A DNA stretch of 24,582 bases, taken from assembly GCA_964639445.1 (NCBI GenBank), contig CAZXDA010000005.1:1-24582 (forward strand), given 5' to 3'. Below, piece by piece: positions 12,528-20,604 of this stretch (position 1 is its first letter; each line of letters starts with the position of its first letter). Source of the DNA: 2-01-FULL-49-22 sp964639445 (lineage in GTDB: Bacteria; Patescibacteriota; Saccharimonadia; Saccharimonadales; UBA10212). Made by a program: the position numbers and the translations under genes. A model generated the notes under the pieces. It was not told the origin of the DNA. It did no database searches and worked only from the letters and a program-made list of their open reading frames with translations.

Positions 12528-13730
12528 CTACCAGTTATGATACGCCAGCCAGTGGTTGTAGGCGCCGGCCCAGCTGCTGTAGCGGTCTTTGGCGTAGCCA
12601 TCGGCCCAGCGCAGCTGAGTTACTGGATTAGTAGCCCAGTCGGCGCCGGCGCTGGCCATTTTACTGCCGGGCGTGGCCTGTCCCAATCCGTAGCCGCCAT
12701 AATCCGGTACGCCATGGTATGGCGGACAGTAGCCAATCTCGCCCTGGATTTTGGTCGGACACCAACCGGATTCTCGGCTGATAATAAAGTTTACGTACGG
12801 GAAATCAGAGCTGCGCAGACCGGCGGCGGCCATCACCGCCAGTTTGGCGCTATCAATGTCAATAACCGTGCCAATCGCCACAATTTTGGGCACCGGCGTG
12901 GTAATAATAGCTTCCTGAATGAGTTTGCGCTCGCCGTTTTGACTAACCAAGTAAGTCACCAGTTTTTTGCCGGCGCTGCCCGGCTGGCGCACCACCGTCG
13001 TACCAAAACTTAAAGACGCATCCTGCACGTTCTGGACCGGCGCTGGCACCTCTTCTTGAGCAGTTACAACTTGAACGCCCTTATTTAATACAAATACCAA
13101 CAGGTTTGGCGCAATAGGGGTTGAAGCCACTGGGTTAACACTTTCCCCAGAATTTAGCCTGATATGTTTCTCAACCAACAGCTCTCCAACCGTTTTAGCC
13201 TGGGTATATGTAGCCACCTGAGTACCATAAAGATTAAGAGTAATAGGCGTAGCCCGAGCAATAACTACCTGTTCGCCAATAACATTCTGTTGCAAATTAC
13301 CGCGTTCAAAGCTGGCGATATCTTCCGGATTAATTTTCAGGCCGGCAGCCTGAGCCACCACCCGTGGGCTGCGCTGGGCCGTTAAGGTTACGATTCTGTT
13401 TGTGCCATCCACCACTGTTACCGGCCGGGCGCGATAAATATTGACACGGAAGTTATCTTCGACGATTGGCGTATCGATTGAGGGCTCAACTACATCTTGA
13501 CTAATAAGATACAGATTGAGACGGCTGAGTAGGTCGCCGACGGTTTTGGCCTTGGTATCAAGCACGCTGCGCTGGCTGCTATCGAATAAAAACACCACGT
13601 GCGCCTCGGAAGGCCGGAAAGTCTGACCACTGGAACGGCTGACCCAAATAGCCGCCACAATTGCAAAACCTAAAATCAATCCTAAAAGCGGAATTATATA
13701 GGGCCGCTGCTTAATATGATGTCTGACCAC
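12528..13730 (-). CDS. RpfB/YabE-like wall protein: DUF348 repeats, G5 domain, transglycosylase-like domain
   Basis: This 400-residue exported protein is anchored by one N-terminal helix (about 12-30, YIIPLLGLILGFAIVAAIWV). Outside follow ubiquitin-like DUF348 units (about 40-80, 98-140 and 162-205, each with a KTVGDLL or AKTVGELL type core), a G5 domain (about 222-290, ending TPVPKIVAIGT), and a lysozyme-like domain (about 298-400). The last carries Glu320 in FIISRESGW at the place of the catalytic glutamate, two cysteines (324, 335) able to form a disulfide, and GGYGLGQATPGSKM, a typical soluble-transglycosylase/Rpf pattern. It should cut peptidoglycan during growth or resuscitation. The start is GTG at 13730. 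Next to ksgA it keeps the order seen in actinobacteria. It implies that this organism has, or acts on, peptidoglycan. Confidence 0.9.
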   Translation of the reverse strand: MVRHHIKQRPYIIPLLGLILGFAIVAAIWVSRSSGQTFRPSEAHVVFLFDSSQRSVLDTKAKTVGDLLSRLNLYLISQDVVEPSIDTPIVEDNFRVNIYRARPVTVVDGTNRIVTLTAQRSPRVVAQAAGLKINPEDIASFERGNLQQNVIGEQVVIARATPITLNLYGTQVATYTQAKTVGELLVEKHIRLNSGESVNPVASTPIAPNLLVFVLNKGVQVVTAQEEVPAPVQNVQDASLSFGTTVVRQPGSAGKKLVTYLVSQNGERKLIQEAIITTPVPKIVAIGTVIDIDSAKLAVMAAAGLRSSDFPYVNFIISRESGWCPTKIQGEIGYCPPYHGVPDYGGYGLGQATPGSKMASAGADWATNPVTQLRWADGYAKDRYSSWAGAYNHWLAYHNW

Positions 13731-13738
13731 TTCAGCAC

Positions 13739-15853
13739 TTATTCTAGCTTAGTGAGCGGCGCAAAGGCGATGTTGAGTTTTTTGGTGCCCTGGTTTTTAA
13801 AGTGAACCACTGCCGTATCGCCATCCACCGTCACTACCGTACCAATACCGAACAGCTGATGCTTAACGCCGTCTCCTTCAGACAGCTCAGGCACATAGCG
13901 CGGTTCTCCTATGTCTAACGGCGAGGCGATAGTCGCTTCCAGGTCTCCCAAAAAACGACTGGGCGGATTGTACGAGCGGCCGCCATAAAGTGTCCGTGAG
14001 GTAGCATAGGTTAAATACAATTCTTCTTTAGCGCGCGTCATACCCACGTACATTAGGCGCCGTTCTTCCTCCATCTCGCCCACGTCATAAAGCGCTCTTG
14101 AATGCGGTAGCACTGATTCCTCTAATCCGGTAATAAACACCACCGGAAACTCCAAGCCTTTGGCAGAATGGAGTGTCATAAGTGTCAAGACATCAGGGGC
14201 AGAGTCTTTGCCGGGCGGCGTACCGATTTCATCCAGATGGCTTACCAGCGCCACCTCCTCTAAAAACCCGGCTAGACCAGCCTCCTGGTATTGGCCAGCC
14301 ACGCTTAAAAGTTCTTTAACGTTCTCGATTCTGGCATCAGCTTGGACTGTGCCATCCGCTAAAAAGCGCACATAATCCAGCCGCTTGAGCAGGCTTTCAA
14401 TTAGGGCCGCGGGCGGCAACTCGTCTGCTTGGGCCCGGAAACTGGTAATTAGATCGGCAAGATCGGCAAAACTGGATTTAGCTTTAGGGGTCAGGCCATG
14501 ACAACTGCTGATTTTTTCCAATCCCTCGAGTAGGCCATATCTGTTACGCGCGCGCCATTCATTAAAAATAGCCTTTGATCTGGCACCAATAGTGCGCGGT
14601 GGCACATTTACGATTCTCTCAAAGCTAACACTGTCCTCCGGCTGATAAATCAGCCGGAGGTAAGCCAAAATGTCTTTAATTTCTTTACGTTCATAGAAGC
14701 GCACGCCGCCAACAATTCGGTACGGCAAATTATGATGCACTAGGGCTTCCTCAACCGCCCGGCTTTGGGCATGAGTACGATAAAAAACGGCGCAATCTTT
14801 ATATTGACGCTGTCCGGCCTCAACGGCGGCTTTAGTGCGGCGGACAATGGCCTCGGCCTCGGCCCGCTCGGAATCCACTTGCACGATTTGTACTGGCGGG
14901 CCTTCGCCGGCACTCGTCCATAGTTTCTTCTCGCTGCGCTGGCGGTTGTGTTTTATAACATGATGTGCCGCATCCAAAATATTGCGGGTGCTGCGGTAGT
15001 TTTGCTCCAGCTTAATAACCGCGCAGTTTGGAAAGTCCTGCTCAAAGTTGAGAATAATGCGGTAATCGGCACCTCGCCATGAGTATATTGACTGCCAATC
15101 ATCACCTACGACGGCTATGTTGCGATGGGGGCCGGTAAGAGCGCGGATCAATTGATACTGAGCGGCATTGGTATCTTGGTATTCGTCAACCATGATGTAT
15201 TTAAATTGTTTTTGCCAGCGAGCCTGAGTTTCTTCTTGGCGCGCCAAAAGCTCGACCGTACGAGTGATCAAATCATCAAAATCCAGAGCTTTAGAGTCGT
15301 GAAGCAAGGTTTCATAAAGAGGAAAAACTTTGGCAGCTGCTTTAGCGGCTGGGCTGGAAGCCATAGAGGCAAATTCTACGGGGCTAATCATGTCATTTTT
15401 GGCGCCGGAAATTAAAGAAACTAACAATCCCGGCGGAAAGCTGCGCTCGTCAATGCCGACGCGGCGGCTGGCTTGTTTAACGGCCGCCAGGCGGTCGGCC
15501 TCATCCCAAATCACAAAACTACGCGGAATGCCAATAGCTTCGCCATCTTGGCGCAGTATCCGCACACAAATGGAGTGGAATGTACCCATAAAGGGCAGCA
15601 GGCTACGGCTGGGTTTTTTGTCGAGCAGCTTAGCGATCCGCTCGCGCATCTCGCCGGCCGCTTTGTTAGTAAAAGTAACTGCCAAAATGTTATAGGGCGT
15701 GGCGCGCTTGGTAGCCAGCAAGTAAGCAATTCGGTGCATTAGCGTTTTGGTCTTGCCGCTGCCGGCGCCGGCTAATATCAGCATTGGCCCTTCGGTTGTC
15801 TCAACTGCCCGGCGTTGCTCCGGATTCAGCTCCAAAAGTAACTTGTTGGTCAC
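13739..15853 (-). CDS. UvrD/PcrA/Rep-family superfamily 1 DNA helicase
   Basis: This 704-residue ATP-dependent 3'-5' helicase for repair and replication restart carries all SF1A motifs in order: LNPEQRRAVETTEGPMLILA (Q motif), AGAGSGKTKTL (P-loop, 29-38), TFTNKAAGEMRERI (Ia), ILAVTF, DEYQDTNAAQYQL (II), VVGDDWQSIYSWRGAD (III), LEQNYRST (IV), TLMTLHSAKGLEFPVVFITG (V) and RRLMYVGMTRAKEELYLTYA (VI). The C-terminus ends in a small beta-barrel, GDGVKHQLFGIGTVVTVDGD, which resembles the RNA-polymerase-binding Tudor-like domain of PcrA. That favours PcrA over Rep. The start is GTG at 15853. It precedes the RpfB-like gene with 8 bases between, so they probably share a transcript, though the link is likely positional only. 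Confidence 0.95.
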   Translation of the reverse strand: MTNKLLLELNPEQRRAVETTEGPMLILAGAGSGKTKTLMHRIAYLLATKRATPYNILAVTFTNKAAGEMRERIAKLLDKKPSRSLLPFMGTFHSICVRILRQDGEAIGIPRSFVIWDEADRLAAVKQASRRVGIDERSFPPGLLVSLISGAKNDMISPVEFASMASSPAAKAAAKVFPLYETLLHDSKALDFDDLITRTVELLARQEETQARWQKQFKYIMVDEYQDTNAAQYQLIRALTGPHRNIAVVGDDWQSIYSWRGADYRIILNFEQDFPNCAVIKLEQNYRSTRNILDAAHHVIKHNRQRSEKKLWTSAGEGPPVQIVQVDSERAEAEAIVRRTKAAVEAGQRQYKDCAVFYRTHAQSRAVEEALVHHNLPYRIVGGVRFYERKEIKDILAYLRLIYQPEDSVSFERIVNVPPRTIGARSKAIFNEWRARNRYGLLEGLEKISSCHGLTPKAKSSFADLADLITSFRAQADELPPAALIESLLKRLDYVRFLADGTVQADARIENVKELLSVAGQYQEAGLAGFLEEVALVSHLDEIGTPPGKDSAPDVLTLMTLHSAKGLEFPVVFITGLEESVLPHSRALYDVGEMEEERRLMYVGMTRAKEELYLTYATSRTLYGGRSYNPPSRFLGDLEATIASPLDIGEPRYVPELSEGDGVKHQLFGIGTVVTVDGDTAVVHFKNQGTKKLNIAFAPLTKLE

Positions 15854-15869
15854 CTGCTAATTATAGCAA

Positions 15870-15900
15870 GGGTTGTAGGGTAAGAGGGTTATAGGGTTAT
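15870..15900. repeat. Short degenerate tandem repeat (AACCCT-like word)
   Basis: Between the helicase and the membrane-anchored protein the minus strand reads a word close to ATAACCCT about four times (CCCTATAACCCTCTTACCCT and so on). It is the fourth junction repeat of this kind in the window, each built on its own word. Confidence 0.55.
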
Positions 15901-15903
15901 ATT

Positions 15904-16974
15904 TTATTGACTGGTGCTCGAGGAGCTGATGGTGCCAAGCAATTTTTTGATATTATCGCCGTTTGTCATTTTAGCGTCTTTAACTCGCAGCACTGGCAAT
16001 GACGTATCAGAAAGGTTGGCTGTGTAAATATCACCCAAAACAGCGCCGGAAGCGTCTTTAGTTTGAAGCTGAACAATCACAGCATTATTCAGTTTAGAAG
16101 CATCAGCCAGCGGCCCTTGATCACACGTTCTGGTAGTAGGAGTGTCGATGCCGCTAGTAGTGCTAAAGTGCAGAATTTCCTTATAGAACTTACCGTCATT
16201 AGTACCCGTGCACCACTGCAGAAAATCGTAGTAAAGTGCTGTGCGGGGCGCTGGCAGATACTTAGAAGAGGTAATGGCTACCTGAACATCCTTGTTGGTA
16301 GCAAAATTAACTATATAGGCATACGTCCCGTCAGATTGTTTATCCTTACCCCGCTGGCTAAAGCCCGGGTCGGTGGTGGTAGTGGGCGCGCCCCAAGCCG
16401 TTGGATAAGCAAAAGTAATGCTTGTGCCCGTCGGCTGATATTGGCTGAAGCCGCTTGGTAAATTGGACTGATTTAATATAATAGGCTGCCCGGATGAAGA
16501 GCTGGAATTACCAGCCTGTGAGGCTGAAGAGTTATTTTTAGCATGGCTAAAGATATGGAAGGGCAAGATATCGGTTTTGGCATCTACGGCCGCATAAGCC
16601 GCAGCCAGTATAACTAAAACAGCCACTACCCACACCCAGAGCCGGGGCTTGTGGCTGTAAACCGGTTGGCCGGCCGGCACCTGTAGCTTTTCGCCTCCTG
16701 CCGAATTAGTAAAATCGGCAGAAGGTTCTGGTGGAGTGTCGGCGGGTATAAACGCTGTCTCTACTCCGGTGGTAGCCGGTGGTGTAACCGAAGGAGTTAA
16801 AGAGGGAGTTGTTTCTTGAGGGGTTGAAAGATCGGTAAGCTGTGGTTTAATTACGCCTTCTTTAACCATTGGGTCTGGCATTGTCGGCCGATGGCCAACT
16901 ATAACCGGTTTGGACGTTGGCTGCGGGCCAAACGGTTGTCTGTTAACATCAAAGAATTTTTTGTCGTCTTGCAC
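15904..16974 (-). CDS. Single-pass membrane-anchored protein of unknown function
   Basis: This is a 356-residue protein with a cytoplasmic Pro/Thr-rich low-complexity N-terminus (1-110), one membrane helix (about 112-130, LWVWVVAVLVILAAAYAAV) after KPR, a Ser-rich linker (about 143-160), and an extracellular domain (about 165-345) with an aromatic/Thr-rich, beta-like pattern and two cysteines (in FLQWCTGTND and TRTCDQG) that may form a disulfide. It ends in a Ser/Thr tail. I recognise no family. The start is GTG at 16974, two bases after the tpiA stop, with the purine-rich GAGGGGGA inside tpiA serving as ribosome site. So it is translated in the pgk-tpiA transcript, though nothing in it suggests glycolysis. 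Proteins of this shape are frequent in CPR genomes and may sense or bind at the surface; that is inference. Confidence 0.75.
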   Translation of the reverse strand: MQDDKKFFDVNRQPFGPQPTSKPVIVGHRPTMPDPMVKEGVIKPQLTDLSTPQETTPSLTPSVTPPATTGVETAFIPADTPPEPSADFTNSAGGEKLQVPAGQPVYSHKPRLWVWVVAVLVILAAAYAAVDAKTDILPFHIFSHAKNNSSASQAGNSSSSSGQPIILNQSNLPSGFSQYQPTGTSITFAYPTAWGAPTTTTDPGFSQRGKDKQSDGTYAYIVNFATNKDVQVAITSSKYLPAPRTALYYDFLQWCTGTNDGKFYKEILHFSTTSGIDTPTTRTCDQGPLADASKLNNAVIVQLQTKDASGAVLGDIYTANLSDTSLPVLRVKDAKMTNGDNIKKLLGTISSSSTSQ

Positions 16975-16976
16975 TG

Positions 16977-17759
16977 CTATTCCCCCTCTTCGCGGTTACG
17001 CTGCCAATTTCTGGCTGCCTCAATTATACCTGCAAATGTATGATAATTTAAACTGGCGCCGCCAACTAAAAAACCATCTACGCCCGGGAGGTGCAAAAAG
17101 CCGCCTACTACATCGGGCACAACGCTGCCGCCGTATAAAATCCTAAGTTTTTGCGCCGCTTTGTCGCTAAAAACTTCGCTTACGTATTTCCGGATATAGG
17201 CCACTGCTTCTTTAACTTGGTCCGGCTTGGCGATATCGCCAGTACCGATTGCCCAAACCGGCTCATAAGCCACAACTGCATTCTGTACCTCTTTAGCAGT
17301 CAGGTTGGATAGACCTGTCATAAGCTGATCGTGTAGTACTTGTTTAGTCTCGCCGTCATCGCGCTCGGTTTTGGTTTCGCCGATACAAAGAATGGGGGTA
17401 ATTTCGTTTCGGACGGCCGCCGCCATTTTGTCACGAATCATTTCTAAGCTCTCATTAAAAATATGGCGGCGCTCGCTATGGCCCAAAATTGCGTAATGCA
17501 CCAAATCTCTTAGCATAGTAAAGCTAACCTCGCCAGTGTATGCCCCCTCGTCTCGAAAATAAGCATTTTGAGCTGCCAAGCGAAATTTGCGGCGGTCAAC
17601 TTGCAAGCTTAGCGGCTGAAGCGTCAGCATACTGGGCGCCAGAACGACTTCAATATCCTGATAAATCTTAATGTTTTCATGCAATCGGTGCACCAGCAGG
17701 CTAGCCTGAGAGGTGTTTAAATACATCTTCCAGTTACCAACAATTAGAATTTTTCTCAT
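16977..17759 (-). CDS. tpiA: Triose-phosphate isomerase
   Basis: This TIM-barrel enzyme interconverts dihydroxyacetone phosphate and glyceraldehyde 3-phosphate. Active-site residues are all in place in 260 residues: Asn9 and Lys11 in VGNWKMYLN, His94 in ILGHSERR, Glu166 in AYEPVWAIGTG, the YGGSVVPD phosphate-binding segment and the final VDGFLVGGASL. The size is normal. It lies 25 bases downstream of pgk and two bases upstream of the membrane-anchored gene, so pgk-tpiA is a small glycolytic operon. Confidence 0.98.
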   Translation of the reverse strand: MRKILIVGNWKMYLNTSQASLLVHRLHENIKIYQDIEVVLAPSMLTLQPLSLQVDRRKFRLAAQNAYFRDEGAYTGEVSFTMLRDLVHYAILGHSERRHIFNESLEMIRDKMAAAVRNEITPILCIGETKTERDDGETKQVLHDQLMTGLSNLTAKEVQNAVVAYEPVWAIGTGDIAKPDQVKEAVAYIRKYVSEVFSDKAAQKLRILYGGSVVPDVVGGFLHLPGVDGFLVGGASLNYHTFAGIIEAARNWQRNREEGE

Positions 17760-17784
17760 GATATACGCTTGAGCTTATTGTACA

Positions 17785-19095
17785 TTATTTGTCCGCCAAC
17801 ACTTCTATCCCCGGCATTTTTTTGCCGGCGATCAAATCGAGCATGGCGCCGCCGCCAGTGGAGACAAAGCTGAAATCATTAATTAACCTTTCGGCTTCAA
17901 GGTAGCCGACTGTGTCGCCGCCGCCAACCAAGCTGTACGCTCTGGCCGGATGATTGTTATGCGGCCCAATTATGGCTTCGGCCACTAGCCGCGAGCCGTG
18001 CGCAAAAGGCGCGGCGGCGGCCGCCAGTCCTTCGACCTCGGCCTTACCAAGCGTACCGTTCCAAATAACAGTTCTAGCCATATCAATAATGCCGACCATG
18101 CGCGCCGCGCTCATGGGGCCAATATCTAAAATTGCCTCCTCGCGATCAACTGTATAAAAATCGTATCTGGGGATTTTAGGATAAGCTTCGATATCGGCTA
18201 AGGCATGGCTGGCTAAATCAACTATCCGGGTAGGTGCTTTACCATCAGCCGGTCGGCTAACAACTACATCCATTGGCACAAAAAAAGTAAAGGCCTGTTT
18301 TTTAGATTTGGCTTTAGCCTTATTTAAAATTTCTTCGGCAATATCTAAATCAGCCTCATCATAAATACTTTTGCCAATTGGATAGCCTGCGATTTTTAAA
18401 AAATTGTTGGCAATCGCGCCGCCGACCGCCAAGCAGTCGACCAAATTTATAAATCGTTCTAAAACGTCGATTTTATCGCTTATTTTGACACCACCGACCA
18501 CCGCCAGCAAGGGCCGCTCGGGCGTTTTAATAACTTTAGTTATTGTTTTTACTTCTTTAGCCAAAAGTAGCCCCGCCACTGATGGTAAAAGTTTAGTGAT
18601 AGCGGAAGTCGAGGCGTGGGCTCGATGCACCACGCCAAAGCCGTCTTGGACAAATATCTCGGCGCCCGTTGCTTCAACTATGTTTTTGGCGAATTGTGGG
18701 TCGTTCTTCTCTTCTCCGGCGTGGAAGCGCAAGTTTTCCAGAAGCAGGATGTCACCCGCCCGCAGTCTATTAGCTGCTTCTTTGACCTCATCACCAACAC
18801 AGTCGTAGACAAAATGCACTCTTTTATCCAGCAAATGGCCTAAATGTCTAGCAACTGGAGCCAAAGAGCACGCTCTGTCGAAGGGGTTAGTGGGACGGCC
18901 AAGATGCGAAATGATTATCAGAGCCTTGGGCTTCTGTTTTAAGATGTATTCAATTGTCGGGACAGATTGCTTAAGGCGAAAATCGTCTGTTATCTTGCCA
19001 GCTATGTCCGGCACATTATAATCGGCCCGCAGCAGCACTCTTCTGCCAGTCAGGTCAACATCTTTGACTGTCTTTTTATTGAAACTGCCCACCAT
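17785..19095 (-). CDS. pgk: Phosphoglycerate kinase
   Basis: This enzyme makes ATP from 1,3-bisphosphoglycerate in lower glycolysis. Motifs run RRVLLRADYNVP (18-29), ISHLGRPTNPFD (substrate-binding), LLLENLRFHAGEEKND, VQDGFGVVHRAHAST, VGGVKISDKIDVL, FFVPMDVVV, NGTLGKAEVEG and the nucleotide-binding GGGDTVGYLE...FVSTGGGAMLDLIAGKKMPG close to the C-terminus. At 436 residues it is about 40 longer than usual; the extra length appears in the second half, around AKAKSKKQAFT and HGSRLVAEAIIGPHNNH. Gly/Thr-rich nucleotide-binding parts are intact, so it should be active. tpiA follows after 25 bases. With tpiA it shows at least the lower half of glycolysis; gapdh is not in the window. Confidence 0.97.
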   Translation of the reverse strand: MVGSFNKKTVKDVDLTGRRVLLRADYNVPDIAGKITDDFRLKQSVPTIEYILKQKPKALIIISHLGRPTNPFDRACSLAPVARHLGHLLDKRVHFVYDCVGDEVKEAANRLRAGDILLLENLRFHAGEEKNDPQFAKNIVEATGAEIFVQDGFGVVHRAHASTSAITKLLPSVAGLLLAKEVKTITKVIKTPERPLLAVVGGVKISDKIDVLERFINLVDCLAVGGAIANNFLKIAGYPIGKSIYDEADLDIAEEILNKAKAKSKKQAFTFFVPMDVVVSRPADGKAPTRIVDLASHALADIEAYPKIPRYDFYTVDREEAILDIGPMSAARMVGIIDMARTVIWNGTLGKAEVEGLAAAAAPFAHGSRLVAEAIIGPHNNHPARAYSLVGGGDTVGYLEAERLINDFSFVSTGGGAMLDLIAGKKMPGIEVLADK

Positions 19096-19148
19096 TTAAA
19101 GCTAGTATGGCAAATCAGCCACCTCTAGTCTAGGCCAATACTTAGGCT

Positions 19149-20237
19149 TTATCGGAAATAAAGGCGCGAGCCGATAGCCCAAAGCTGCACTGGGTTACCA
19201 GCTTGCTCTAATGTCCCAGCATCAATTAACTCCGGAAAATTACCGTTAAATTGAGATAGAATTCTTTTAGAAACAGCCATAGCGCGTGGTAGTCTATGCT
19301 TGATGGCGGCTTCATGGAGTAAAGCTTGCTCGTGTGTCCAAATATAATTCGTATGATAACCGTCACTAATACCGTTGGTCGGAATACCCGCCCTGTAGCC
19401 TGCTGGAGTTTCTAGGATGATAGCATCTTCTTCAATGCTTTCAGCGTAGCCTTTTGGTAAAGAATTAGGGTCTATGTATCTGAGCGAGTGCAATGAATCA
19501 CTGCTGGGTGGATCGACAATTCTCACCTGACCATCAATTGCTACTATAAAACGTCCATTTCTCCAAAACTTCTTTATGCCCGCCTGCTCCATTTCTTCAG
19601 CTGTTTGAATTTCCTGGGGGCGGTTCATCACCCGTCCTATTGATCTTAAGGCATGAGCATTTTGGAACTGTGGCAACGCATATGCAATGGGGTAATCGGG
19701 TTCTTCTTTTTTGTCATTGAGCACCGAATCTTTCCAGTAGGTGACTTTTAGTGCAAACCGTCTACTCGGAGTGTTTGATGCACCAGAATAGTACGGATCC
19801 TCTCTAAATAAATAGTCTTCGCCCAAATGCCTATAGATGTAATCAATTGCAGCATCTATGTTGACTGAGTAGGTTTGTAAAACTTCTGGCTGACCATTTT
19901 CCGCCAAAAAAGCCAAGCTCTCTAGAAAAAGGGCTGTTGTGTCGCAGGCGTTATAAGTAGTATCGAAGCCTTCATTTTCTACCTGATAGGGGGGTTGAAT
20001 ATCAATTTCATGATGGATTTTCCCTGGCTCTTCGCCGGTCGCAGCATCTTTCTTTTTGCCTTGATGAGTAGCTGAAAAAGCAATTTGAGCCCGCATGGCG
20101 TCTATATCTTCGGCCAAATAAGCATAAGTTAAACTATCTCTTGTAAAATTACAGGGGTATCCAGGAGAGGCTGCACAATATAAGGGAGACTCATCAATCC
20201 GAACCTGAGCGAGGGCTTCAGAAACAGTTAATTTCAT
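19149..20237 (-). CDS. Six-hairpin glycosidase, amylo-alpha-1,6-glucosidase/glucoamylase-like
   Basis: This 362-residue protein is probably an (alpha/alpha)6-barrel glucan hydrolase related to the glucosidase domain of glycogen debranching enzymes. Support: NFTRDSLTYAYLA (30-42), GKIHHEID (72-79, like the GKIxHE motif) and NEGFDTTYNACDTTALFLESL (88-108, like YYGTVDATPLFL). The C-terminal third has NYIWTHEQALLHEAAIKH and PVQLWAIGS. The first Asp/Glu candidates for catalysis are thus visible, but I cannot name the exact acid-base pair. There is no signal peptide, so it acts in the cytoplasm. It is short for the family because the usual N-terminal beta-sandwich is missing. It stands alone between pgk and tRNA-Glu. 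Alternatives: GH15 glucoamylase-like or GH63-like enzyme. With the trehalase it points to use of alpha-glucosides. Confidence 0.65.
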   Translation of the reverse strand: MKLTVSEALAQVRIDESPLYCAASPGYPCNFTRDSLTYAYLAEDIDAMRAQIAFSATHQGKKKDAATGEEPGKIHHEIDIQPPYQVENEGFDTTYNACDTTALFLESLAFLAENGQPEVLQTYSVNIDAAIDYIYRHLGEDYLFREDPYYSGASNTPSRRFALKVTYWKDSVLNDKKEEPDYPIAYALPQFQNAHALRSIGRVMNRPQEIQTAEEMEQAGIKKFWRNGRFIVAIDGQVRIVDPPSSDSLHSLRYIDPNSLPKGYAESIEEDAIILETPAGYRAGIPTNGISDGYHTNYIWTHEQALLHEAAIKHRLPRAMAVSKRILSQFNGNFPELIDAGTLEQAGNPVQLWAIGSRLYFR

Positions 20238-20355
20238 CAGGTTTTAATCTTTCGCTAGATCCGAAGTAATTATACAACCTTTATGCAAGTCTGCCCAGTT
20301 TCTACCCCTGTTATGTTCGGAGTTTACATGATAAAATAATGCGGTACATAAATTT

Positions 20356-20431
20356 GGCCCCTTCGTCTAGTGGCCTAGGACACCAGGTTTTCATCCTGGC
20401 AACACGGGTTCGATTCCCGTAGGGGTCACCA
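20356..20431 (+). tRNA. tRNA-Glu (anticodon UUC)
   Basis: The acceptor stem is GGCCCCT/AGGGGTC (one G-U). The anticodon stem CCAGG/CCTGG has loop TTTTCAT, giving anticodon TTC, and the T-arm is ACGGG-TTCGATT-CCCGT. CCA is encoded. This is one of only four plus-strand genes I can support. Bases 20238-20355 ahead of it hold a plausible promoter (TTTACA near 20323 and AT-rich boxes) and no gene. Confidence 0.97.
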
Positions 20432-20450
20432 AGCGTATTTTATTTTGGCA

Positions 20451-20497
20451 TCAAAAATCCCTCGTTGCCTCCACCAATGCGAACGAGGGATTTTTGA
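20451..20497. terminator. Perfect 16-bp terminator hairpin after tRNA-Glu
   Basis: The arms 20451-20466 and 20482-20497 (AAAAATCCCTCGTT against AACGAGGGATTTTT) pair perfectly around a 15-base loop. A and T runs form part of the stem, so it can work in both directions: for tRNA-Glu on plus, and for the surface gene at 20605-21583 on minus. Bases 20498-20604 hold a second weak hairpin (CTAGC/GCTAG) and no gene. Confidence 0.8.
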
Positions 20498-20604
20498 ACT
20501 TTACTCTTTGTTTTTTGTTGATTGTTCTTTGTTTCGAGCGGTCAGTCTTGCTCTATCTGAAACACTAGCACAATCTGGCTAGTTTTGCAACCCTTCCGCA
20601 CGCT

